A stretch of 64,000 nt of DNA from Leptospira sp. WS92.C1 (lineage in GTDB: Bacteria; Spirochaetota; Leptospiria; Leptospirales; Leptospiraceae): the NCBI RefSeq assembly GCF_040833975.1, contig NZ_CP162130.1, positions 2,626,001 to 2,690,000 on the forward strand. The letters are read 5' to 3'. Below the pieces are notes generated by a model that searched no databases, was not told where the DNA came from, and saw only the letters and a list, made by a program, of their open reading frames with translations. Below are positions 55,118-64,000 of this stretch, one piece after another; position 1 is the first letter of the stretch; the number at the start of each line of letters is the position of its first letter. Made by a program: the position numbers and the translations under genes.

Positions 55118-57595
55118 ATGTCTTTTCAGATTTACATTCTATTCCTATTCGAATACTTTCGAAGCCATAAGCTCGCGGCTTTTTTTGCGTTAGCCGGAAT
55201 CTCCTTAGGAGTCGGACTTTTCATATCCACAACCGCAAACGGGATAAAGGCGGAAAAAAGCCTTACCGATTTTGCGATGGGATACATTCAAGCAGAGTAT
55301 AAAATCAAAATCAGCTCTTCTATCGGAGATCAAAACCTTCCCGCATCTTTGATCAAAAAATTAAACTCAGATCCGGAACTGAACTGGATTTCGAAAATCG
55401 TTCCCAGGATACAAAAAGAAGTCATCATAAACAATTCGATCCGAGCCGTCTATCTCGGCCTGGACTTGTTCAAAGAATCCGGAGAGATCCATCCGCAAAA
55501 CGAATCTTTCGAAGAAAATTCAAGTTTTCTATTTGCGAGTCGTCCGTTGATGGATCAGATCGGAAATTCCAACGTAACGATCGACTCCGACGGGAAGTCG
55601 TTTTTTCTGAAACGACCGAGCCTTTTTGAAACGGAAGGAGGAAGCATTCTTTTGGAAGATATCGAATCCGCGATGGAACGGCTTGAAACTTCCGGGAACG
55701 TTAGTTTTCTTCTCATTCAACCAAATATTTTTCGATCCGAACAAAAACAAATCCTGGAAAAAAAATTAGGGCCAACATATCGAATCGAAACCGCGGATGA
55801 TATCCGTGAAAAATCAGGAAACGCACTTCGATCCTTTCAACTCAATCTTTTAGTGATCTCCTTTATCTCGCTGATCATCGCTTTTTTTATGGTCTCCAAT
55901 ACGATGTCCGGTCTTTACATCAGCAGAGAAAAAGAATTGGGAATTTTAAAAACAATGGGGCTAGGTGCGGGGCATACTTTTCTTTTATTCGTTTCGCAAG
56001 CCTTGCTTTTGGGAATCACGGGAAGTATTCTCGGATTGGGTTTGGGATTTGTTTTTTCAAGACTGGATTTTTTTAGTCCGTCGGCCGCGTCCATGGATCT
56101 TTCCTATTTGAAAACATATCGTTCGATCCCCGTTTCGATTTGGATCTTAGGGTTTGGGATCGGAATTTTAGGATCCTTTTTTTCCGCCGCGTTTCCGTCC
56201 ATGAGAGCCGGAAGAATTTCACCGATATCCATCCTGAGAGAATCTTCCTTCGGAACTTATCGAGTTCCGGATTTCAAACTGATGATCGTCGGAGTTGTTT
56301 TTCTTTTTACGTTTGCGGGCATCGCATTCTATCCGCTTCGGATGAAATTTCCTCTCACAGGTTTGATCGGAATCGGAGGAATCGTTCTCGGAGTCACGTT
56401 ATGCTTTCCTTGGATCTTCAGGATTATAACCGGTTTCTTTTTTAAACTGAGTAATCTTTCGGATCAATCGTTCGTTTTTATAAAAGTCGGTCTGGAAGAA
56501 ACAAGAAATCAACCGCTTCGAAACACTCTTACTTCCGCGACGTTGATGCTCGCAACCTCTCTCGTCGTTTGCCTATCCATACTGACAGATAGTTATCGAA
56601 AATCCCTAAACGATTGGGTGGAAACCGAATTTCCAGCGGAGTTTACGATAGTCAATACCGCCAATATTACGGCCGGGATTCGCGGAGGAGTTCCTCTATC
56701 GCTTTTAAACGAACTTTCAAAAATTCCCGAAGTAAAACTCGCGGAAGGGTTTTGTGTAAACACAAGAATCGAAACTGACAGAGGAAACTTTATAATTCAT
56801 GCATATACGTTTTCGACTCGCAATAGAACCGATTCTCCTGAAAAAAATGTTTTCGGAAAAAATGAAATTTTAATCTCGTCCAATATGGCGTATTTACAAA
56901 ACTTTAAGATCGGAGATATTCTTCTTATATCCACTCGTTTCGGAAAAAAAGAATTTAAAATCGCGGGAATCAAAGAGCACTTTTTCTCCGAACGCGGAAC
57001 GATCATGATGGATATCGAAAATTATAAATTTTTTTTCGGATTGGAAGCCTATAATTCCATTAAGATATTCTTAAAAGAATCGGCGATAAAACAAAAAGCG
57101 GAAGCGGGCATTACACAGATTTTAGCGCAAAATTCCTATTTAAAATTATTAAATTTACAGGACGTGAGAGACATTTATACGGAAGGTGTGGATAAGATTT
57201 TTGGGGTTCTCAATACGTTAAAGGCCACGGCATTTATCATCGCAATGATCTCTCTGGTTTCCTCGCTTTTACATAATCTTTTGTCCAAAAAAACGACTCT
57301 CGGCATTTTAAAATATCTGGGTGCGGATCAAAAACAACTGAGCGCGATTCTTTTTACCGAAGGTATATTGATTACCGTTGTCTCGACTTGTTTTGGAATT
57401 CTTTTGGCTTTTTTTCTTTCACCGATCGTTTTGTATGTAATCAACAAAAACGCGTTCGGATGGACTCTGAAATTTGCCTTCTCTACGGAAGTTGCGCTGT
57501 ATTTTCTTCTGCTTTCTCCAATCCTGGGAATCGCTTCCTCATCGGTCCCATTGTACACACTTCGAAAACTCGGATTTAAGATCAGCCAGGAATGA
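55118..57595 (+). CDS. FtsX-type ABC transporter permease, two FtsX domains
   Basis: An 825-residue inner-membrane protein. One N-terminal helix, a large periplasmic domain (~40-235), three helices with the FtsX motif around [20 protein letters not shown], a second periplasmic domain, and a second FtsX core near [20 protein letters not shown]. The last 20 residues include [16 protein letters not shown]. This duplicated layout resembles large permeases that extract or move lipids or lipoproteins across the periplasm rather than the single LolC/LolE type. Cognate of the adjacent ATPase. Confidence 0.9.
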   Translation: MSFQIYILFLFEYFRSHKLAAFFALAGISLGVGLFISTTANGIKAEKSLTDFAMGYIQAEYKIKISSSIGDQNLPASLIKKLNSDPELNWISKIVPRIQKEVIINNSIRAVYLGLDLFKESGEIHPQNESFEENSSFLFASRPLMDQIGNSNVTIDSDGKSFFLKRPSLFETEGGSILLEDIESAMERLETSGNVSFLLIQPNIFRSEQKQILEKKLGPTYRIETADDIREKSGNALRSFQLNLLVISFISLIIAFFMVSNTMSGLYISREKELGILKTMGLGAGHTFLLFVSQALLLGITGSILGLGLGFVFSRLDFFSPSAASMDLSYLKTYRSIPVSIWILGFGIGILGSFFSAAFPSMRAGRISPISILRESSFGTYRVPDFKLMIVGVVFLFTFAGIAFYPLRMKFPLTGLIGIGGIVLGVTLCFPWIFRIITGFFFKLSNLSDQSFVFIKVGLEETRNQPLRNTLTSATLMLATSLVVCLSILTDSYRKSLNDWVETEFPAEFTIVNTANITAGIRGGVPLSLLNELSKIPEVKLAEGFCVNTRIETDRGNFIIHAYTFSTRNRTDSPEKNVFGKNEILISSNMAYLQNFKIGDILLISTRFGKKEFKIAGIKEHFFSERGTIMMDIENYKFFFGLEAYNSIKIFLKESAIKQKAEAGITQILAQNSYLKLLNLQDVRDIYTEGVDKIFGVLNTLKATAFIIAMISLVSSLLHNLLSKKTTLGILKYLGADQKQLSAILFTEGILITVVSTCFGILLAFFLSPIVLYVINKNAFGWTLKFAFSTEVALYFLLLSPILGIASSSVPLYTLRKLGFKISQE

Positions 57596-57674
57596 TTTGA
57601 TCAAAACGGTCAACCGCCGCGTTGAAAACCAACTTGATCTTCAAGGTTCTATCAATTAGGATGTTCCATCAGTT

Positions 57675-58616
57675 ATGAGTAATTTGAGCGACATCGCCTT
57701 AGAAATCGCCGACGAGGTCCGAAAGATCAATCTTCGAGACGACGATAAAATTCCGACATCGGATACCTTTCTCAAAGATTTGATAGCGATGTATTCTAGA
57801 GAGCCGGACGAAATCCGGGTTATTTTAGAAACGCTCAGGGAAGCAAAGATCATTTTTATCATCAAGATCGTTTTGCCGGAGGAAAGGGCCGGCAAGATGA
57901 ACAATGATCCCGGAGTGGACGCATACGCATACGCGGATTTGAAAATTCTCACGGATCTGAAATACTACGCTGAAAAAAAGTTAGAACGTCTTTACGAGGC
58001 AACCTACTACAAAAAAAAATCTCCTTCTCTGATTACGAGAGAACTCTTTCCCAAAATCAGAGAACTGAACAACACACCGATCGGAAGAATGGTGAATATC
58101 ACGGTGATGCTGGAAGAATTCATCCGAATGGTGAACAACAATCCGAATGACTTTCAGGAGGAATTTCGAAACCAAGCTCTGGAAGAAATTTTAGTTTCCA
58201 AAGGCGAAACTCCCGCAGAAGGAAAGGATATTGCCGACGGTCCAGTCGGAATTTCGTCTTTTTCCAATTCTTTCGGTCCAGCTCCTTCCCAGAGAGCTAC
58301 GGACAGAATGAATGAGCAGGCGGCCGCCAATCTCAATCCAAACAGCCCTTGGGGAAGAATGGTTTCCAAATTTTCGATCGAATTTTTGCTTAGAGTTCAT
58401 TTGCGAAAATGTGAATTTGAAACCGTCCGAAAATTGATCACCACGGGTAAGGTGGGAGAAGCAGAACACCTTCGTTTGATTCGAGACAGTCTTTTGAAAA
58501 TGGAAAAAAATATCAACGTGGACAAGGTCCTCGCTTCTTATATCGATGAAATGACGGAACTGAGAAGACTCACTCAAAGAAAACTCAATCTACTTTCCAA
58601 GTCCCAAATCCTTTGA
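57675..58616 (+). CDS. Hypothetical cytoplasmic helical protein
   Basis: A 313-residue protein of unknown family, without signal peptide. The N-terminal ~165 residues are helical (TFLKDLIAMYSREPDEIRVI; LETLREAKIIFIIKIVLPEE). A low-complexity linker (~175-225, Ser/Pro/Ala/Gln-rich) leads to a helical C-terminus (SKFSIEFLLRVHLRKCEFET). I know it only as a Leptospira-type hypothetical. It is 80 bp after the permease and probably read from the same direction. It ends in a palindromic repeat. Confidence 0.65.
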   Translation: MSNLSDIALEIADEVRKINLRDDDKIPTSDTFLKDLIAMYSREPDEIRVILETLREAKIIFIIKIVLPEERAGKMNNDPGVDAYAYADLKILTDLKYYAEKKLERLYEATYYKKKSPSLITRELFPKIRELNNTPIGRMVNITVMLEEFIRMVNNNPNDFQEEFRNQALEEILVSKGETPAEGKDIADGPVGISSFSNSFGPAPSQRATDRMNEQAAANLNPNSPWGRMVSKFSIEFLLRVHLRKCEFETVRKLITTGKVGEAEHLRLIRDSLLKMEKNINVDKVLASYIDEMTELRRLTQRKLNLLSKSQIL

Positions 58617-58640
58617 TTTGCAGAAAAATCGCCATTAGAG

Positions 58641-58716
58641 TTCCGACAAGGAATCTTCCGTAAAAATGGATTGACTCGGACTTAAAGCCCGATTTCAAGT
58701 AAAATTACGGAAGATT
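58641..58716. repeat. Palindromic intergenic repeat, copy B
   Basis: In the convergent gap, ending just before the stop codon of the next gene. A perfect 12-bp inverted repeat AATCTTCCGTAA / TTACGGAAGATT (58652-58663, 58705-58716) encloses a near-palindrome TCGGACTTAAAGCCCGA (58676-58692). Read on the minus strand it lines up with copy C from GGGCTTTAAGTCCGA to TTGTCGGAAC. Probably also a bidirectional terminator. Confidence 0.7.
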
Positions 58717-58720
58717 TACA

Positions 58721-59420
58721 TTATAAAACCTTTAAGTAGATCAAAGACTGAGCTATCAAAAGAGCGCCCAAAAGAAAAATCCAGCGTCGTTTTGCGGAAT
58801 ATGCCATCTTAATTTTGTCTTCCGGATAATAAACCGCAACCAGAAGAGCGTTAATGTTTGCAATTAGATAAAAAGATTCAATCTTGAGTCCGAACGGTTT
58901 GTAAAAAACGGCACTTAAGATCGCAACCGACGGAATGAAATACAAAAGCGTTTTGGGTCGGAAAAAACCGCCTGTCTTTTGCGCGACCTCGATTTTTTTA
59001 CCGGTATTTTTTTCCAACTCGGACTGAAACCCATCCGGATCCGAAAGATTGAGAACCGGAATCTGGTCCTCCTTTGTGGAAATTAAAAATCGTGTATAGG
59101 AACGAAACACATCTCTTTCGATGGAAACGACCGATTTCAATTTGGTTTCCAACGACTGCCCTTTGGAATTATAGAGTTTTAAAGAATTCGAAGTGAGTTC
59201 CACCTTAGCCCCGGTAAGAACCTTCAACTGTCTGGAGTAATTTCGATACAAAAGAAAACCCAGAAAGATAGAAAGAAGTCCGAAAATTCGTACAAAATCG
59301 GTTTGATTCTCATCCGGAACTTTTAAAAAATTCCACACTAAAAAAGCGAGGTATAATAGAACCACCGCCGCGGAACGAAAAAGCAGATTCTTACGAAACT
59401 TGCCCGTATCATACGAAAAT

Positions 59421-59428
<8 letters not shown>
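58721..59428 (-). CDS. Hypothetical membrane protein
   Basis: A 235-residue protein with four hydrophobic segments in two pairs (LLFRSAAVVLLYLAFLVWNF and IFGLLSIFLGFLLYR near the N-terminus; two more in the last 80 residues) and a soluble loop of ~90 residues between (KVELTSNSLKLYNSKGQSLE, then VVSIERDVFRSYTRFLIS). The loop resembles a PH-like fold as in YcxB-type proteins, but this is weak. The start overlaps the end of pyrE by 8 bp, giving a two-gene operon. Confidence 0.65.
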
Positions 59429-59984
<556 letters not shown>

Positions 59985-60150
59985 AATGGGTTATCGTTCC
60001 GTGTAGTTTTTAACCAGTGAAATTCCAGGAAAGAATCTGGAAACCGTTTTCGACTTCGAAAAAAATTCTCTACGAACAAAAAGTCGGATCGAAGAAACAA
60101 AGAAATAAAAAACACTTTCAAAACGGGTTCAAACCTGAATCCTGTGAATC

Positions 60151-62085
60151 ATGCAGTCAGTAAGACTTACATCCGTTTCCTTGAAAACAAAGGCTCTGGA
60201 TTTCGAAGGGAATTTTGAAAAGATCAAGAAAGTTTTGGAACAAGAGAAACATTCCGATCTGATCTTATTTCCCGAACTTTCACTTTCCGGCTACGGATGT
60301 GAAGATTCTTTTTTCTTTCCCAGGGTCTGGAAAGAATCTTGGAACTCTCTTACGAAGCTGCTTCCTCTGACTGAAAATCGGATCGTGGTTGTAGGACTTC
60401 CGGTTTTTCAAAATCCGTATCTGTTCAATTGCGCCGCGGTATTGTGTAACGGAGCGATCGCGGGAATCGTTCCTAAATCGAATCTTGCCTCCACAGGAGT
60501 CCACTACGAAAACAGATGGTTTGCAAGAGGGGAAGAAGCCCAGGAAAATCTGGTCGCGCCCGACAGTTCCGCGATTCCGTTCGGATCTTTGATCTTTGAA
60601 ACCGATCATTTTTCATTCGGTGTTGAAATTTGCGAAGACTCTTGGGTTTTACAAAAACCGTCGGTTTTGTTAAGCGAAGCAGGAACCGATTTGATTTTAT
60701 CTCCCGGTGCTTCCCACTTTGCTTTTGGAAAACAAAGAACCCGAAGACAAATTTTCAAAGAAAATTCGAGAAGAGAATCGAACGTATATCTGTTTTCCAA
60801 TCTCTGCGGAAACGAAACAGGAAGATTGATTTTTGAAGGCGGCTCCTTAGTCGTTCAAAACGGAAAGCTAATCGGAGAATCGGAACGACTCTTTTTCGGT
60901 GATTTCGCGCTTTGTAGCACGGAAATCGACTTTGACGCTTCCAGATCCGATCGTGCGAGAAACTTTCGTCCTTCCGGAAATCGGTTTCAACAAAACAAAA
61001 TCGATGATGAAAATAGAATCTATCTTGGCCTGAATTTTTCCAAACGCAATCCGCAAGTCAACAAGGCGATTTCCGAGCCGACTCTTTCTCTTGAAGAAGA
61101 ATCCTATCATGATTTTACAAGAGCGGTTGCTCTCGGACTTTTTGATTATATGATTCATTCAAAAACAAAGGGATATACCCTATCTCTTTCCGGAGGAGCC
61201 GACAGTGCTGCCTGTGCCCTCCTTGTTACCGCGATGAAACAAATCGTCAAACAGGAATTAGGTGAAACATTCTTTTCCACAAACGGAATTACGGAGGATG
61301 GAATTTTATCCACTTTGTATCAAGCTACGGTGAACAATTCCGAAAGAACCAGAAACTTGGCGGCCGCTCTTGCATCCGATCTAAAATCCGTTCACGGAGA
61401 TCTTTCGATCGATTCGGAAGTGAAAAGTATCACCGAAAAAATCTCGAAGGTAACCGGAATTTCCTTTTCTTGGGAAAAACACAATCTTGTTCTTCAAAAT
61501 ATTCAAGCTCGGGTTCGTTCTCCGATCATATGGATGCTCGCCAATTTAAACGAACATCTTCTGCTTTCCACGGGAAATAGAAGCGAAGCAAGTGCAGGTT
61601 ATACGACCATGGACGGAGATTCTTCCGGATCCGTGGCTCCTCTTACCGGAGTGAGTAAAGAATTTATTCTAAAATGGCTGACTCACGTTGCCGAAGGAAA
61701 AGATCCGATTCTATCTTCGTATCCGTCTGTGAAAGAAATCGTCCAATCTCCTCCAAGCGCGGAACTCAAACCTCCGGAAGACAAACAAGAAGACGAAAAA
61801 GATCTGATGCCATACCCGCTTCTTCAAAAAATAGAAGAGCTGTTCGTGGTCAGAGGAGCGGGATATTCTGAAATTGTAATGCTTCTTTCGCAGGATCCCG
61901 AAGTGCAAAAACTTTCTCCCGGCTTTTTAGAAGAGAGCGTTCAAAAATACATTCGACTCTTTCATCGAAATCAATGGAAACGGGAAAGACTTCCGCCTTC
62001 CTTTCATTTGGACGAGTACGGCTTGGATCCTAAGTCCAGTTTTCGGTTTCCGATTCTTTCGGAAGAGAAGGGTTCGGGCATTTAG
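60151..62085 (+). CDS. nadE: Glutamine-dependent NAD+ synthetase
   Basis: A 644-residue two-domain enzyme that amidates deamido-NAD+ using glutamine. The N-terminal nitrilase-type amidase (~1-280) shows the triad: Glu in LFPELSLSGYGCED, Lys in VPKSNLASTGV, and Cys in VEICEDSW. The C-terminal synthetase (~320-640) has the PP-loop LSLSGGADSAACAL, STGNRSEASAGYTTMDGD, and a Lys/Arg-rich C-terminal end. Length fits the long glutamine-type form, so no separate amidotransferase is needed. Confidence 0.96.
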   Translation: MQSVRLTSVSLKTKALDFEGNFEKIKKVLEQEKHSDLILFPELSLSGYGCEDSFFFPRVWKESWNSLTKLLPLTENRIVVVGLPVFQNPYLFNCAAVLCNGAIAGIVPKSNLASTGVHYENRWFARGEEAQENLVAPDSSAIPFGSLIFETDHFSFGVEICEDSWVLQKPSVLLSEAGTDLILSPGASHFAFGKQRTRRQIFKENSRRESNVYLFSNLCGNETGRLIFEGGSLVVQNGKLIGESERLFFGDFALCSTEIDFDASRSDRARNFRPSGNRFQQNKIDDENRIYLGLNFSKRNPQVNKAISEPTLSLEEESYHDFTRAVALGLFDYMIHSKTKGYTLSLSGGADSAACALLVTAMKQIVKQELGETFFSTNGITEDGILSTLYQATVNNSERTRNLAAALASDLKSVHGDLSIDSEVKSITEKISKVTGISFSWEKHNLVLQNIQARVRSPIIWMLANLNEHLLLSTGNRSEASAGYTTMDGDSSGSVAPLTGVSKEFILKWLTHVAEGKDPILSSYPSVKEIVQSPPSAELKPPEDKQEDEKDLMPYPLLQKIEELFVVRGAGYSEIVMLLSQDPEVQKLSPGFLEESVQKYIRLFHRNQWKRERLPPSFHLDEYGLDPKSSFRFPILSEEKGSGI

Positions 62086-62138
62086 AAGATCATCAAAAGT
62101 TGGATATGAAATACACCCGTATCATTTTACAAGAAGAG

Positions 62139-62189
62139 GGACTTAAAGTCCGATTCAAGCAATTTTTTACAAAAAAACTTTGTCGGAAC
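62139..62189. repeat. Palindromic intergenic repeat, copy C
   Basis: In the convergent gap after nadE. Core GGACTTAAAGTCC (62139-62151) then a T6 run, A7 run and TTTGTCGGAAC. It aligns over about 50 bp with the minus strand of copy B. Short open frames covering it (62100-62315) are not considered genes. Confidence 0.7.
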
Positions 62190-62371
62190 ACTTTCAATCA
62201 AACGGCTTTTAAACGGTATTTTTCAATGATCGAAACGGCCTTATCAATTCGAACTTGGATGATCCAAAAAAAGAAAAGACGCAGGGATTCCATCCGATCG
62301 TATTCGGAATTTTAGAATTTAGATACGAATGAAGCCGGTTGTTTACTCCGGCCATTGAATTTTACAAAACT

Positions 62372-63073
62372 TCACAAACCCGATTGTTTGAAAGCGTTTT
62401 CCTTATCTCGTTGAACTTGTTGGAGTTGGTTTTTAATCGATTCCTGGATGTTTTGAAGTTTTTTCTCGGTCTCTTCCTCACCGGAACCTTTTTGCAAATC
62501 AACCAGATACGTGATGATGTCCATTCGATCCTGGGTTTGTTTTTCCATATGATTGTAATAAGAACGGATCTGCACCGGAGTCGCCGTTTTTGCAAATACG
62601 TTACGCGCCGCCTCCGCGATCTGCGTGTCCTCCTGCTTTTTTGCTTCCCTTTCCGAAGGACTTAACTTCTTGGGAATGAGGGAGTTGTTCGGAAACCGTT
62701 CTCTCAATTGGCTAAAACGTTCCATCTCTTCGTTGGTATACAGCTTACCGGTTTGCGGATTCATCGGATTGTCCGCGTCCGAAGCGTTTGGATCCGCGGT
62801 TTTTTCCTCGGTTCCGTTCGATTCTATATATTCCCCTTTTCCGGCTTTGTAAAAATCGGAATCAAAGATCGAACCGTTTGTTTTTCCACCGGAGGGGGAT
62901 CCGGAAGAAGACGAGGAAGAACCACCGCCACCCAAAAGAAGGGCAACGCTATCCGCTTCCCGATTTTTTCTTTCTCTTTCCGCGGGATCCTCGGAAGAAA
63001 AAAGAACCCAGATCAATATGACGAGCGAAATTGCGATTCCCGAGTAGATGACTGTTTTTCGAATGCTGACCAC
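62372..63073 (-). CDS. Hypothetical single-pass membrane protein with Ser-rich linker
   Basis: A 233-residue protein of unknown family. One N-terminal hydrophobic segment (VIYSGIAISLVILIWVLF) acts as anchor. A Gly/Ser low-complexity stretch (about residues 48-68) and an acidic linker separate it from a helical C-terminal domain (~115-233) that includes SQLRERFPNNSLIPKKLSPS and a Gln/Glu-rich coiled coil (LQNIQESIKNQLQQVQRDKE). Probably faces the periplasm. It converges on nadE. Confidence 0.65.
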   Translation of the reverse strand: MVSIRKTVIYSGIAISLVILIWVLFSSEDPAERERKNREADSVALLLGGGGSSSSSSGSPSGGKTNGSIFDSDFYKAGKGEYIESNGTEEKTADPNASDADNPMNPQTGKLYTNEEMERFSQLRERFPNNSLIPKKLSPSEREAKKQEDTQIAEAARNVFAKTATPVQIRSYYNHMEKQTQDRMDIITYLVDLQKGSGEEETEKKLQNIQESIKNQLQQVQRDKENAFKQSGL

Positions 63074-63194
63074 GACGTTTTGCTCCGGAAGAATTGAGGA
63101 AATTTTGATTGTAAGACCGCAGTTCTAGGAAATTCTATCCTGGAAGCGGATCCATTTCTAATTTTTGTGAAATTGAATCCTGTGCAAGATAAAA

Positions 63195-63929
63195 ATGCGC
63201 TGTAAAATTTTCTTTAAAATAATGCTTCCGCTCTGGATCGGCTTGTCCTTAGGATGCGGCACAAATACAGAGGTGGCACAATCCCCTTTTGTTTTTATTT
63301 CTCCGGTAGGAGTTCCTCAGTTTTTGAGTGTGATCGCGATCAACGAGGGAATCACAAACACCGCGACTAAGGATATTGACTTTTTATCCGAACCGAATTT
63401 CTTTAAACCGGAATTTTTGATCCGTTATTACGTAACCAACGGCGAACCGCAATTTGTAGGTTATAATCTTTATATCACGACCGCAGCTCCTTCGGTTGCG
63501 GAAACTTTAGCGGGCGGAAATATCTATTTGGAGAATGGGGTGCAACCCTCGTTTCCACATCTCGCGTCCGATGCGTCCACGAGTCCTTCCAAACTGCAAG
63601 CTCATAGAATCGTAAATCAGATTCCGCCTCCGGGAACATTCCCGTTTATCAAATGTGAAATTTATACGTTCACTCTTCGTTCTTTGATGAACAACGGACT
63701 CTTTTCCAATCCATCGACTCCCGTGAGAATGTGTTCGTCTTCGAGACCGTATCTCTGTCCGGTCGGATCCAGTTGCAATCCGTCCGAATGTAACAATCCG
63801 TCCTGTTCCCTTACCGTTCAACAAAGCTGTCCGGTGGGAACGTTATGCAATCCTTGCTTGATCGCAGGAGCGGAAGAAACCGGTTGTGTTTGTCCTTCGG
63901 GCTCCTCTCCGCCCGGCTGTAACCTATGA
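63195..63929 (+). CDS. Hypothetical lipoprotein with Cys-rich C-terminus
   Basis: A 244-residue protein with a signal segment and lipobox LGCG (about Cys21). The N-terminal ~180 residues are strand-like with few Cys (FVFISPVGVPQFLSVIAINE onward). The last ~65 residues carry more than ten Cys, with a doubled pattern LCPVGSSCNP / SCPVGTLCNP and a final CVCPSGSSPPGC, implying a disulfide-knotted or metal-binding tail. Family unknown. Its TGA overlaps the ATG of the rsmI gene (ATGA). Confidence 0.75.
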   Translation: MRCKIFFKIMLPLWIGLSLGCGTNTEVAQSPFVFISPVGVPQFLSVIAINEGITNTATKDIDFLSEPNFFKPEFLIRYYVTNGEPQFVGYNLYITTAAPSVAETLAGGNIYLENGVQPSFPHLASDASTSPSKLQAHRIVNQIPPPGTFPFIKCEIYTFTLRSLMNNGLFSNPSTPVRMCSSSRPYLCPVGSSCNPSECNNPSCSLTVQQSCPVGTLCNPCLIAGAEETGCVCPSGSSPPGCNL

Positions 63930-64000
63930 GTTTTGAGGAAGAATCGGGTGAATCATCACAATCTACGATTCCTCTACGACCCGGGACCCTGTATGTGGTT
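63926..64000 (+). CDS. rsmI: Start of 16S rRNA 2'-O-methyltransferase RsmI (truncated by window edge)
   Basis: Twenty-five codons are visible from ATG 63926 to the window edge. They end PLRPGTLYVV, the usual start of RsmI (continuing ...TPIGNLEDIT in the family). RsmI methylates the ribose of C1402 in 16S rRNA. It is coupled by a 4-bp overlap to the lipoprotein gene. Identification rests on only about 10 diagnostic residues. Confidence 0.7.
   Translation, partial: MSFEEESGESSQSTIPLRPGTLYVV

Noticed and set aside
62100..62315. 71-residue open frame after nadE
   Set aside because: It covers the palindromic repeat and is Lys/Arg/Phe-rich without family features or ribosome site.

Overview
The window reads as chromosomal DNA from a Leptospira species. 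Supporting signs are a FlaA-type filament-sheath protein, many lipoproteins with the loose lipobox typical of this genus, a pumping pyrophosphatase, lipopolysaccharide genes (O-antigen ligase, Kdo transferase), tandem DUF3015 genes with DUF4105 proteins, and many proteins I know only as Leptospira hypotheticals. By eye the GC content is moderate, with one AT-rich island at about 45.2-48.4 kb. No rRNA, CRISPR array, transposase, integrase or phage module was seen. One tRNA (initiator Met) is present.

Layout. 0-8.5 kb: start of a small exported protein, ilvD with a translationally linked nucleoside deoxyribosyltransferase-like gene, a decayed glutathione S-transferase relic, a YdjM-type membrane protein, a YciI protein, an adenylate/guanylate cyclase, a glycosyltransferase and an O-antigen ligase. 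8.6-14.2 kb: a STAS-like protein and a Cys/His-rich protein, then what looks like a copper-handling operon: an MbnP-like four-Cys protein, an MbnH-like di-haem protein, a lipoprotein and an outer-membrane barrel whose predicted mature N-terminus is His-His. A BrnT/BrnA toxin-antitoxin cassette sits at the 3' end of the barrel gene between two 123-bp direct copies of that gene's tail. 14.2-26.3 kb: envelope hypotheticals, NhaC antiporter, pseudouridine synthase, PilZ-like protein, an unusual ATP-grasp/FMN-dehydrogenase fusion, mnmA, a secreted double-DTG aspartic protease and a diguanylate cyclase. 26.5-33.7 kb: initiator tRNA, proC-yggS, a FlaA-like protein, a HAD hydrolase diverging from waaA, and a higBA module whose toxin is frameshifted.

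33.8-45.2 kb: hppA, a TPR protein, two tandem DUF3015 genes with a strong promoter, a DUF4105 protein, an alpha/beta hydrolase, and a three-gene ABC-2 exporter. 45.3-48.4 kb: an AT-rich island with a second DUF4105 gene, a small lipoprotein and about 830 bp without a convincing gene. 48.4-64 kb: rlmD, a three-gene envelope operon (FlgT/LPP20-like, CsgG/TolB-like plus TPR, small protein) with a frameshift in the middle gene, a SpoIID-domain lipoprotein, a LolD/FtsX-type ABC transporter, pyrE, nadE, two hypotheticals and the first 25 codons of rsmI.

The most notable items are the BrnTA insertion with a 123-bp target duplication, the MbnP/MbnH-type cluster extended by a lipoprotein and a His-His barrel protein, a family of palindromic repeats at three convergent gene junctions, the ATP-grasp/FMN fusion, the tandem-duplicated retropepsin-like protein, and three decayed or frameshifted genes.
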